A DNA stretch of 64,000 nucleotides from Ancylostoma caninum (lineage: Eukaryota > Nematoda > Chromadorea > Rhabditida > Ancylostomatidae), in assembly GCA_037903475.1 (NCBI GenBank), contig JBAJFG010000050.1, positions 1 to 64,000 of the forward strand. Direction: 5' to 3'. The position numbers and the translations under genes were made by a program. The notes below the pieces were generated by a model that made no database searches, was not told where the DNA came from, and saw nothing but the letters and a program-made list of their open reading frames with translations. This document shows positions 12,621-24,400 of this stretch, one piece after another (position 1 is the first letter of the stretch; every line of letters starts with the position of its first letter).

Positions 12621-13513
12621 TAGCAAGGGAAGGATACTTAAGCAGTATCGCCTTTCGCAGCTAGGTGTATACTACCTTATGCAACTCACGATTCTGATTT
12701 CAGATCTGTTTCCATCACCTCCTCTTTTTGCCTCTATGAGGAGTTACTCCCCGTTTTCCATCTCAGAAATGATCACGTACGGCGTACAAGGTCCCTGGGT
12801 CAGGTGAGCCTTGGCACAAAAAAAGTCTCTCGCTCTTCAGGATCAATATTGAGGTTTCAGTTCCTCTCAGTACCTGCTGTTTTGCATTTTCCTTCCACTT
12901 ACTGTTTTCCTCTGAAAATCCATTTTATGCAGTTTTCTAAGGATTTTCACCCAAAAATTGATCTTTTGCAAGTTTTTAACCCTTTGGAAGGATTTTCACT
13001 TTATTCGATTCGATTTTGGAAACAGTGACAGTGACGCGAGTGGCCCGTGTGAAGTCACAACTCCAGTTGTTTTTCGTTTGCCTTCGGATTCGATAGGAAT
13101 TTGTGAGCATAACAACTTTTCCAAAATTTGTGTAGTGAGAATCCTTCCAAATAGTTCCAAACTTGCAAAAGATCAATTTTTTAGGTTTAAAATCTTACAA
13201 AACTGCATAGAATGGATTTTCAGAGCAAAACAGTAGGTGGAAGGAAAATGCAAAACAACATGCTCTGAGAGGAACTGAGCACACAATATTGATCCTGAAG
13301 AGCGAGAGACTTTTTTGCGCCCACGACTCACCTGGCCCAGGGACCTTGTACGCCGTACGTGACCATTCCTGGAATAGAAAGCGGGTGTAACTCGTCACAG
13401 AGGCAAAAATGAGAGCAGACGAAAACAGATTTGAAATCAGCATCGCGAGCTACACAAGGCGGTATACACCTCGCTACGAAAGGCTATACTGCTAGAGTAT
13501 CCTTCCCTTGTAA
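12621..13513. mobile_element. Foldback element, ~890 bp, with ~390-bp inverted arms
   Basis: The left arm (about 12621-13003) and right arm (about 13127-13513) are inverted copies. Both carry CAAGGGAAGGATAC at the outer end, ACGTACGGCGTACAAGGTCC, GAGCGAGAGACTTTTTT (and its complement) and GATCTTTTGCAAGTTT towards the centre. By eye they agree at roughly 85%. About 120 bp of unique sequence separates them, and no transposase frame is present. It is therefore a non-autonomous long-TIR or foldback DNA transposon. A solitary, diverged arm of the same family is embedded at about 27385-27535. I could not identify a target duplication. Confidence 0.82.
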
Positions 13514-16500
13514 GTGATTTCATGAGTAAAAATGAACAAACATCTGGAACACAACCGTGAGTTTTTTTTTTGCTTTACTCATGATTGCAGCGAGAAGCTT
13601 ATGGTACAATTTAGTATTCGTATAAGGAGAGTGAACGAAACGAAAACCAACTGAAAATGCATATCCTTGAAGAAGAATGTTCAAATTCCTCACTATCGAG
13701 CACCTGCGTCTCAGTTTCTCCTCACCTGACCTTTTACTTAATCTCTTACCTGCACTGCTCCACCACACCACACTCTTTTTCTAGCCTCTTTATTTTACAA
13801 TTTACAATCACTATCACTGGCCAATCGTAGAATTTGGTGACGCACCGACAGACACTCCTGTAAATAGGCTAAGCCCGTGGATGTAATTTATGGCGGTACA
13901 TAGCTATGACGATCCAGGAAGTAATATTCCCAAATGGCGCCCGGATCGGATATTGAGTAAGGCTGAAAGCGGATAAAATAGCCGGGGGCTTTGATTTTGA
14001 GGAGGAGTGGGACGCCTTCACATCTGTGCATCTTCACCTCTCACTTGATCACTACATGGCTCACTGACGAGCCTCACCGAGTTTTCATTTGCTACTTCTA
14101 CAAATCCTTAACAAGTGAGTCAGCCTGGTCTCATCGGCTCTCAACGCAATAATCCAGTGCTTACGAATGTGTGACTTTAACCTGCCCCCTGTACCATATG
14201 TGCACCTGATGATCCTCTCCTCGTGTGAACTTCCTTCCCATTATAAAATCTTGTATAATTTTGTCGTACATATCAGACATTACTAAATTCTATAACAAAA
14301 CCTTTGTAGAGCGATACATAACATACCTATACTACATAGTAGGTGAAGGGAGATGATTATACGTCTTTCGCATTAATGCTGTCTCGGGGCTTGAACTAGA
14401 CGGAAAAGTGGTCTCCTTGGCGCCGCTCATCAGTAGTTCCCAATATGACTTCAGAAAGGAGATTGGTAGGATATATGAGCTTTAGGCAGACACAATAGTT
14501 AATGATAATGCCCATAGAGAGTCTACAAAGTTTGTAGTTAGAGCAATTTTCTAAATTTTATCAAGATTGCAAATGCAAGGAAAGATTGATAAAGCAATAG
14601 CAACAGCTCCCAACAGAACATTATGACACTATCCAAACATACAAAGAATCGTCCGTCCATCATGGGTCAGTGAGCTCTGCTCGACATCTATTACATTTAT
14701 TGTATTCCACTATACATAGTAAATTACCCAGGTTTTGTTGAAGTTAGAAGAAGTATTGCCTGCCTGCCAACTTTAGTTTTTTTTTTTGAAGATCCTCGAT
14801 CAACTGGATGGCATGGAATCATTTTAAGCCCTTTGTTCTTTTAAAGTTGAGACCTTTCAAAATTTGCTTTGTTTTTTCGTGCCCGCGCATGTTGGCTTCC
14901 TGTTATGCTCTCCGCTCAACGTTGATTTACAATTAAAGCTGCTATAATTGGGACCAAATAATGTTTGAGAACAGAAACTCCTCTCTATATACATATCTGA
15001 AATCTCGATTTAATCAAAACCAGAAACCTTCTCGTTTTAATTAATTCGAGATTTCAGATATGTATATAGAGAAGGGAGAGCTCTGCAGCCCTGGAGAAAT
15101 GAGAAAAGGAGCAGTAGAGTTCTTCCTTCTTCGACAAGTTGAGCTTTTGATTCCTAGTCGAAGTCGATTTTTTATTCGGATTTCTTTTCCAATATGCTGC
15201 TCGGTCCAGAGCATGAGAGCTATGTATATTTTGGACAAAGCTCCGAGATATGCGGATTGACTCCCCCCCCCCCCCACCCCGCCCCCGACTGCTAAGAATG
15301 GGTCGGCAAATTTTCCAAAATTAATCTATGGATTGTTAAAAATTCAGTATAGTATAACCTTGTGTTTGATCTCCTACTCTCTAAAAAACTTATCTAGTGA
15401 CCTTATTATTTTAATTCCAACCATACCACTCTTTAAAGTGAAGGAATCCTCATTTTCTCTTCCCACGTCCGATACACCTACTCTCGCCCCCGCATAAGGT
15501 GTACTGACTGCGATAGATATAAAAAAACACATTTTGAGCAAAACTGCACATTGTGCCTTTGTCTGCACCCACTACTGCACAGCATACAACATAACCTTTA
15601 TTTAATTTTTTAATATTTTTGTTTAACGCCTTCTCTCCGTGTTTGGAGCGATTCCACCCACCGTTTCTTTCTCAACCCACCAGTCAACCCTGTAGAAGTT
15701 TTTATGGAATGCCTTGACCGTCACCCATGTTAACGAGCAAATTTGAAGAAGTGACGTCGGCGCGCGCACTTCCGCCTGTGGCCTTTCACGATGCCGCCGC
15801 CATGCGCGCCGCCAGCGCACGCGCCGAATTCCTCGGGATTTTTTTCTCGGAGTTCTGCTGAAGTTCTTAGATGAAATATGTGTTGAGCATATACTTCACT
15901 TTACGCTTCATATTCTTTTCCAGTCAATGGCTTGGATGCCTCTATTCTTGGGACTGCATAAGACTGCCAGCTACAACAGGACTCAGTTTTGGAATTCAGA
16001 AGTTCCTGAATACTGGCGTCATACGAGCTTCCAACTGCTAAGACTATGAAAGACCAGCTGTAACTGATTTCTATCAAAACATACACATTGTTTTTTATCC
16101 TCCAAATCTCCCTTGTTTTGGACTTCTCCCGGCTTCCTACTTCCGAATATCCGCTTTTCGGCGATAATCCCACTTTTCCCTGAACAGCAATGAACAAACT
16201 CCTCATATCCTATCCCGAAAGTAATATACCTTGACCCTTCTGCACCTGTTGGATCCTTTTATTGTGGATTTTGTCCGTAGACTCTGGGTCGTAGCTAGCT
16301 ATATGTATTTATATGCAATACCATACCACTCCGAATTATTGCACCACAAAATCCGTCGGGAACCATCAAAATCATGGAGAGCGGGCCAACTAAAACTTTG
16401 AACAGACCAGTCGAAACATCTCAAGCTCCTGATTCCAAATATTCTTATGAAACTAGTGTTTGAGTTGAAGCGTCTCCTGATGGACCGTGCCGAAGGCATG

Positions 16501-18903
16501 TACTGTGACATTTTTCGAGAAAAATTACAAGTTTGTGCTGATTTGAAATTGAACTATTTTTATAGATATTTTGAACAACGAGCTCGCCCGATAGCTTTTA
16601 GATGGCTGTACCCAAAATTTGGTTTTTTTTCTCCCAATGATTCTAACGCTTTTCGATGGTTTTTGGGGCACAAATTTGGAGCGGTGTTGTGCTATTCTTA
16701 ACCGCCGAATTCTAGAATTTTCCAGTACTGCCTGCTCCTGACATCTGACTCCCCAGTTTTTGCCTGAAACTTGCGCTCATCTCTGATCAGACCCTTGCAG
16801 TTTTGTTTCCTTTCGTCACTGAATAAGCAGAGTTTTCGCGTCAGTTCGCGCAGCTGCCCTGGTCTTAGCGAATGCTTACATCTCATTGGCTACCAGTGGA
16901 ACGCTTAGCGGCAAATATTTACGTTTTTTGTGGCTGAAATCCCGCTAAGCCTTTGACAGTTGCCATTGTCGGCATGTTTTTTCCTTGAATTGGAATGTAT
17001 TCCGGCTCTGAACTCCATAAAAACTGGACCTCATGTGATTGACAACGTTAAACGCTTGTATAGAAAACTGGTCTGTTTCCCGCTGACAGTGCTCCAAAAA
17101 TGCCAGAATGTGAGCCCGCTGCCGAGGCAAAATTGCCTAAATTTTGCCGGCTGCGATTGCCAGCGTTTTCGGGGTCATACGGCCACTTTCAGGCCCTCTC
17201 ACGGCATTTCGTCGCTTTGGTCCAGACGTGTTCCTCAAGGAATTCCTTGACGTACAACCGATTAGGGGCCGATGTACTCATCCTGATTCGTTTACGTTCT
17301 TGTTGATGTTTCTGGCGGTTTTTGCCGTCGAAACTCGCGTAGCGGTCAATGTCGATTATCCATGCAAAAAATCTGTTTTAACATTCTTGCACACGAAAAC
17401 CCCCTATTCACATTATTCGGCATTTTTCGCTAAGATTGAAGGACGCTTTGATGTCTGGTTAAAAATGACAATCTCCTTAAAACAGCAACCATTTCACTTT
17501 GGGACCTAGTAGTTGCTCTCTTCTGCAGACTATCCCCAAGGCTGGGATTCACGAAATTTCTTCGACATTCTGATTTCCCTTAGTTATGCATCCATGAATT
17601 CTATCCCAGAAATTCTTCCTAAGAAAATAGGTTGGAAGCTGATCCTGAAAATCTCCGTTTAAATAGTAGATTTAGAAACAAGCCTCCGACCTGGGACTGC
17701 ATGCATCACTGAGATTACGCAGGGTAATCGTGCTAGCACCACACAAGATAACTCATTGCTAACACGGGCGTCAGCACGTTTACGCTGCATAATCCCAATA
17801 TGCATCCAGGCTCTGGATGTCAGCTCCTCATTCCTACCTTCTGTGGTGATTGTGAGCCGGCAAATCCCGGATGAACTCCAAAGAATGTCCAAAATCTCGC
17901 TGAGATTCCGCTTTTTTTGCATGCCCGCGCGATTAGTGGAAACATGGGTAATCCCATACCCATGAATATGATCACTCCTGGGCTGGGTAGCAGTTGGGTT
18001 TAGACTACGTGAGGTATGAGGAAACATATCGATGTCAGGTAAAGGGTCAATTTATGGCTAGTCCCAGTGAGGCAGGCACCGGTGCCTCGGGGAATTCGGT
18101 GGTTTCCTCTAGAACCACAAGTGAATTTCGCCTTTCTTGCCACCTTCCTCACATCTCCTCTAGGATTTCCTAAGAAAGCCGCCTACGTAGAAGTGCCAGA
18201 ATTCATACCAGTGCTCATTTCCTTCTTCTCTTTGTCATTTCCTGGTCCTAATTTCTATTTTACTGCTGCCATATCCCTTTCTTTCTCTCTGAGATTTGAC
18301 CTGGAATTCTACCTGAAGTCTTTGTACAATGCAGTATGGTTGTTACTTTTTATGGAGGCTGTTTTTGACGTGACCTTTGCAGCTTCTTTTTCCAACGTCA
18401 GGCCCATCTGCACAGCGTCTGTTGTGTTTGTCTCTTCCTGGAACCAAAACGAAGAAGGGATCAAACACCTTTCTCCGCGACTTTTTCCGAGACGATGTAT
18501 ATACTGACAGCGACAGCGACTTGGTCACGGAGCGATTCATCATGATCGCTTTCTTAAGTGGTCCTGGTATGCCTAAATATCTGCGTTAACAGAAAATCGC
18601 AGCGATTGAGTCGCGTGCAGTGGCAATCGCGGAGATAGATTGGCTCCCTGCAGCTATATTGAGATCTTCAAACACATCACACAAAGGAATTTTCGTTGCG
18701 AGGGTGGACTCTGCTGCCTCGCCTGGACCTGCGATTCGACAACACGCCAGATTACGCCGATTCGGCTGTTTCTTGCCAAGAATGGTGGTGTTGTATTCTC
18801 CTTCCGTGGCAGGACCTACGAAAATACAACGAAAACAGCCTTTCGAGCCTTCAGATGCACAGGAAGCAACGACTCTATCTCTTGGATTCCCTTCGTACTT
18901 CGC
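13514..18903. other. Gene-free stretch with small hairpins and dispersed repeat fragments
   Basis: No supported gene. It contains a perfect-looking hairpin at 14982-15072 (separate entry) and C runs at about 15264-15275. At about 17690-18060 there is a dispersed repeat (GCATCACTGAGATTACGC..., CAGGTAAAGGGTCAATTTATGGCTA) with relatives at 22300-22810. The open frames seen (up to about 146 codons) show no domains. Confidence 0.45.
14982..15072. repeat. Hairpin, ~39-bp arms, 13-nt loop
   Basis: The left arm 14982-15020 and right arm 15034-15072 are reverse complements over TCTCTATATACATATCTGAA and the following 19 bases, with about two mismatches. The loop is 15021-15033. Size and symmetry suggest a miniature foldback or a collapsed MITE. 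No flanking duplication was recognised. Confidence 0.7.
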
Positions 18904-18907
18904 TTAA

Positions 18908-19314
18908 AGGCAGGGGTCCACCTCATTTTCGTAGTACAGCTAACAGCAGATTCTGCATCTACTCGGCGTGATGGTTCCAACGGTATACATAAATTGTCTC
19001 AGAATGGTCTATAAACCCGTCTTCCAGGACGGGGTCGGTAACAGTTTGCCAACCCGAGTTGACATGTGAAGCCGTTGATCTTATCGATTGGACACGCCAA
19101 GACTCGTTGACCGACGCGGCGGCCGTGGCAGGCAGCCAGCACAGCTTGGAGCGATCCGCCTCCGGGCTCCAAATTTTTATCCAGTTCGAGCCTTTCAAAA
19201 ATGGCGATTTCGTCGCTTCTGTGCCTGTTGTTGTACATTCCAGGGATCAACATGATGGGAAGGTCTAGGATATGTTGGTAAATACAAAAGGCAGAACGAG
19301 GTGACCCTCTGTCT
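18908..19314. mobile_element. TTAA-flanked MITE (407 bp), copy 1
   Basis: Bounded by TTAA at 18904-18907 and 19315-19318. Termini are AGGCAGGGGTCCACCTC at the left and its imperfect complement ending TGTCT at the right. Its interior (about 18985-19190) aligns in inverted orientation with the element at 24460-24910, around the block GAAGCCGTTGATCTTATCGAT and the following GGCAGCCAGCACAG. A TTAA duplication with short TIRs is the piggyBac-type insertion signature. No transposase is encoded. Confidence 0.7.
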
Positions 19315-19318
19315 TTAA

Positions 19319-20191
19319 ATTCAGCATATGAGGATCCCTCACAGCTCTAAGATACGGCAGAAATCCGAATGCGAGATTTTCTCCAGATGTCCTCTCCAGA
19401 GAAAACATTCGGCTATATCGATGAAATATTTATCCTGTTGTTGTACTTACAACCTGACGTATTTACGGGTTTACAAACTGCTCTCTGCTGTCAGTGTAAA
19501 AAGAAAACGAGCTGAAGGGTAGAATAAACTAAGAATGTTTCTCGAAATGGTGCTATCTGTCAATTCTTCTCAATCAAAGAGCACCCACATTCAGGAATGT
19601 GCCTTAGTCATTCCATTGCACGAGTCTTTTGTAGGAACATGATCTAATTAACAGGTGGACATGATACCATCGCATTACCTTTAATCGCCGACGAACGTGG
19701 TTTGTAGAAAAAATAACAACAGTTTTTCGTCGCTTTCCACCACCTATGGAAAGAGACTGAGAAGACAAGGTACTTGGGAGTGATAGGGAAATCTTAAGAA
19801 ATTGAAGCGGGGCTCCAGCGAAGGGTTTGATCCTGTGTGCTGCGTGGAAAAAATAATGACATTGCCGTCTGCTTCACTGGAATTCCCTATGGTATTGTAA
19901 ATGGGTATTGTATGTAGCTGGGTATAGCAAACGTACCAACGGATCCAAATTTACCCCTCTTCTGGTATCCATGAACATGATTGAACATACATGATGTTGT
20001 CTATACGCAGCTGCTAACCATGGGTTGGGATTACCTGTCCTTCTAAAGATGTGGCCTGGCCCACTTCTCCTTCTTTCTTCGAAATTCTGGTGGCTGTGTT
20101 TACAATCTTATCCCAAATCCAAGTGTTTGAACTTTCCATGAAATCAATGTCACCACTTACTGTCCTGTCTCGTGTAGCATTATATTGTTTT
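19319..20191. other. Gene-free stretch
   Basis: No gene or RNA recognised. A short block resembling the repeat at 22300-22810 (GGGTATTG... CCAAATTTACCCCTC) lies at about 19910-19960. Confidence 0.4.
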
Positions 20192-20239
20192 CTATTAAGA
20201 TCTGAAAAAGGCGCTAAGCGCCGGAAGCTGATCCAATAG
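20192..20239 (+). repeat. Nested hairpin resembling a decayed hammerhead/PLE terminus
   Basis: The outer stem CTATT..GATC (20192-20202) pairs with GATC.AATAG (20230-20239). The inner stem GGCGC (20210-20214) pairs with GCGCC (20218-20222). Between them are TGAAAAA and GGAAGC, in the positions held by CTGANGA and GAAA in a hammerhead. The same arrangement is intact at 4509-4546 and partly kept at 26851-26877. It is read as a degenerate remnant of a related retroelement end. Confidence 0.4.
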
Positions 20240-21420
20240 AGCTATATCGAAGCACTCTCCACAAAGCTTCTTCTGAGCGCAAATTAGACATCAGATGAGG
20301 CTTCGGGACAGCAGCATTCTCCAATTTCCGCAGACTATTAATGCAGATGTTACAGCACCATTTTTTCATTGCGGAAGAAGGGATGGGGTGGATGCGGAAG
20401 TGAGTGAGTCTGGCCATCTTGGTATAAAACGACCCAAAAAGGTCTTGTAAGTTTAGGTAATTAACTATTGACGACTGGCGGCTCAACGGTGAGCCGCCCT
20501 TGGCTAGAATGTTTCAGTGACCATTAGCTTAAAGCTCCAGCATATTTCTTGGGTAGCAACGAAATAATGGTTCTAAGTCACTATGATTATAAAAATCTGT
20601 ATTGGAATTTTCATAAAACTTCCAGGGAAAGAGCCAGAGCCTGACGCACGGAAACGCATGAAAACGCGCCCCCATCAGTGGCTTAAGAAAGTAGGTAATC
20701 GAGAATTTTATTCAGGAACAATAGTAAAGTACCAAAAGGTACGCAAAACTGCTATGTGTTTGCATTTTCTGTGATAATTCTTCATTAATGTATAATAAAT
20801 AAAATCGCGACGATGTCCCACGCATTCCCAAAGACGTTCACGACTCCGTCTACAAAAAAAACCTACATGTACGATTCAAATTAGGTAAAACCAATGTACA
20901 GAAAGGCATGATTTGAAACCGTTGATGTCTCGAGCATCCATTTGCCACTGCGATTTTCCACCTTTTGACCTCGCGCTCCTCATCTCCAGGATCCCCGGGC
21001 CATTATGTGGGTCGCGAGCTTTGGTCAGAAACCACTAGGCCCGCAAACCATTTTGCTGCCGTCCAGCGGAGAGCCGCGACCAGATGGTGTGCTGCTGCCG
21101 AAAGCTGTGCGAAATCGCTGCTCTCTGAGGTCTGCCGATTAGCAGCGAAAAAACGCCTCACACGTGTTCCCCACGGCTGACACACCTCGGATTTTTCTCC
21201 CTCTTCCAGATTCTCCCCCGAGGAGGTGGGTGTATGGGCTATTGTTTTCAACTATGCGTTTGATAGCAGTGGACACTGACTACAGTCCTTTTTGTTTGTT
21301 TGCCTTTCTCGCCGTGCTTCCGGTCCGCTGCCTACTACTTTTGGCTGCTGTCGTACGAAACTCTGTCTCATTGTCTTTTTGATTCGATGTTTTACGATCT
21401 TGTGTTCGTGATCCTACTAT
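20240..21420. other. Upstream region of the carboxypeptidase gene
   Basis: No gene recognised. A GC-rich block (about 20970-21230) carries open frames on both strands with no domain and is probably repeat or promoter-proximal sequence. I see no TATA box that can be assigned with confidence. Confidence 0.4.
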
Positions 21421-21429
21421 TTCAGTGCA
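21421..21429 (+). promoter_or_regulatory. Probable spliced-leader acceptor of the carboxypeptidase gene
   Basis: TATTTCAG ends at 21425, and the initiator ATG begins at 21430 after only TGCA. Nematode trans-splice acceptors have this sequence and distance. No upstream exon is required for the reading frame, so trans-splicing is more likely than a cis intron. Confidence 0.5.
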
Positions 21430-24400
21430 ATGCAGTCGTTTTCTTACCTCTTATTTTTGGTCAATTTACTAGCAGCAGTGGTCGGCTTCAATAACCTCAC
21501 AGAGTAAGTTTCAGTCGTCTTTGGGATTGTATTCACATCCGGAAATGCTAAGAAAAGCTATGCGCAACCATATCAGATGAAAAGCCCTTATTGACTTGGC
21601 TTTCAACATTTTAGATAGTCGGAATTACAATTAGTGATGTGATGATCTCAGTGATGCCCATTATTCTCAGAAGGGATGCGGAGACGTTTTTAGCCTCATT
21701 TTTGGAAAAGTTGGGTGAGGACCACTGGCGTGGTGTGTAAGGGGGAATGGGGCGTGACCAGGCCACTGTGATTGGAGCTCACGATGATACAAACCCTGAT
21801 CAACCTATATGAAAATGCAAGACTTCAGTGATGTACAGTTCGCTTATCTAGCACCGGTACATGCATGACAGACGCCCCCTCCCCCTCCCCCTAATTCATA
21901 AACACAATTAGACTTGGTGGGTGGGGACTACAACCTGCGGCTTAACGTTAATTCATTGTGCCAACTGTAACACGAATGTTCGCCATCACAGTAGTACGCG
22001 TGGTTCCTCATAAGGCTACCAAAAATGCACTCAAGAGGTACAGAGAGTGAATTGCTCCAAAAATTATCTGTAATTAAGGAAGACCATACAAATTAAAGGA
22101 TTTTCATCAAGATTTTAACATGACTGCGTGGGCTGGGGTTCATGAAACCATAATTGAGAAGTCAAACGTGATTAATGGGGTATGGAGCGCTTTAAAAGAA
22201 GAGAGCAAAGCGACGAAGCTCCGTGATTGGTCAGTGCCGACCGCTGAACGCCAAAGACCAATCGCAGGGCACGGCCATGCTACAATTTTCTGATGTAACG
22301 CTTCACGCCCTGGGCCCGTCATTTAGATTACTCATGGTGAACGTGTTGATATCCAGTATCCAAATTTACCCTTCACGTTGTTTATACCCAGCTGAAACCC
22401 ATGAGTACCCATCACACCTTCCAGTTATGCACTGGGGATCAGATATAGTGCACCACATCCTGCTCAGCTCATTGGTTCAAGTATGGACTGCGTGAAAGCT
22501 AGAATACGCAAGACGTGGGAGATGGTTTGCTAACCTGGGCTCGGATGCATCATTGAGATTAGCCAGGATGAACATGTTGACACCCGTACCAACGATGACT
22601 AAGTTTGCAATGTATTAGTACGTTTACTCTGAGTAACTCAATGATGCACGTGACCCTTGGACCCGGATACATCATTGGAAGTATGGTAATCTCATACTCA
22701 TGGCTATGCTTACCTATGGGAAGCAGCTGGGTATACAGAACGTTACGTATGGGTAAATCTGTTGATGGGTGTCAGGTAAAGGGTAAATTTGGCTACATCA
22801 ACACGGCTTACGCATTCATGTATCCCACCTCTAGGAGCTTCATTTCTACTTTACCAGTGTAGAGTATTTTTTCGGTATTTAGCGAGCTGCAAAACACTAG
22901 CGGAATCAAAATGTTATTGGAGAGTAAACTAAGTGCAATCTTCTACATATCTACATTTGTGTTCCGCAGAATCTTTCCTCGCCCCTCATTAAAACGCTGC
23001 AGACTGGTCAAAATTCATTGTCTAGCCTTGAATGATGACAAAAAATCCTGACCTTACTTCACCTATTTAAGATTAGAGAATGATTTTCCAGCTACACAGT
23101 CATACGAATCGCAACGACTAAAGACACGGTGAAGGACGATCTCCGGAGGTTGGATGAGCGATTAGGATATCGAGTTAGTCCTTTCTTGAATTGTGCTTCG
23201 TATTTTCCTGAAGTTTGAATGCTTCATAGTAAGTTCTCAAGTGAATTACCGTCATCAACAAGAAAAAAAACTACTTGATCTTATATCTTGAAGACTTCTT
23301 AAGTCTTCCAGGATAGTGCTTGAAAACAGATTTTTAGGCAGTTTCATTGTGATTAATCTAAGGAATGTTGTTTCCATAATCTTCCATATAAGTAATTGCA
23401 ATGAAAGTTCTCGTGATATCTGATATCCCCTCAAACTTAGTTGGTCTTTTAGTAAAGTTCTGCTTCTAGATAGATTACTTACGTCAAATTCGCTGTATCG
23501 GATACCCAGCAGAAATGCTCGTACAAGAAAAGGACCGACAATTTGTTCAACAGTACCTCGACCAACATGGAATAGCCAATGAAATTATTAGTGAGTTATT
23601 GCATAGAGAGGTCTGTATTCTGTTAAAAATCGCAGTTGGCATGTTTAGCCTCAAATATGACGCAGCACCTTCGTCGAGAACGGCGAGCACTGATGGGACC
23701 GGTGGAAGGTGAAATCACGTACGACCTCATCCAGAAAAAGTACCTCTCATTCGATGACGTGAGCCACTCTCATTTGTCAAACCGCTTACAGCGAACACTG
23801 ACTCTCAAGATCCGGGCAGAAAGCAGAGTTTGTTTTGGAGAGTAGAGTCAAAGCACTTGACCATCATGGAGTAGTATTCATCTAGGTTTCTTTTGCGTCA
23901 AAACAGAATTAAACGATTGTTGGTGTGAAACCCATTGATTTTCCAAAGGTGCCTTTTGAGGCATCCTCAATCCTATGGATAAAAAAATTCCGCAGATCAG
24001 GTACAGAGCTTCTGATAAAATTTCCGAGCTCACAAGGATAAAATTCCGCTCAACTGCAGGGCAGCTTATACTAGACGCCTGCATTTGATCCGCGTGCGTC
24101 TATATAATGGAGAAAAGGCTCGATCGCAGCCCTGGCGCAGCTTAGACGCAGATGTGGCGTATAAGTTCTAGGCCTCGCGGCACTTTCATCCAGGGCTAAG
24201 ATTCATGAACGCGCAACCGAGTAAAACCAGGATAGCAGACCAACCTTCACACCGTGCGTCTCCTAGCACTACATAGTCCATACGATAACCAATCACGCTA
24301 ACCATCATTGGTTTGCGCGGTTGTCGTTTCGTGAATCCCAGCCCAGGCTACATAGGTTTACCCATATCGCGTTTACAAGTCCACGTTAAATCGTTCTCGA

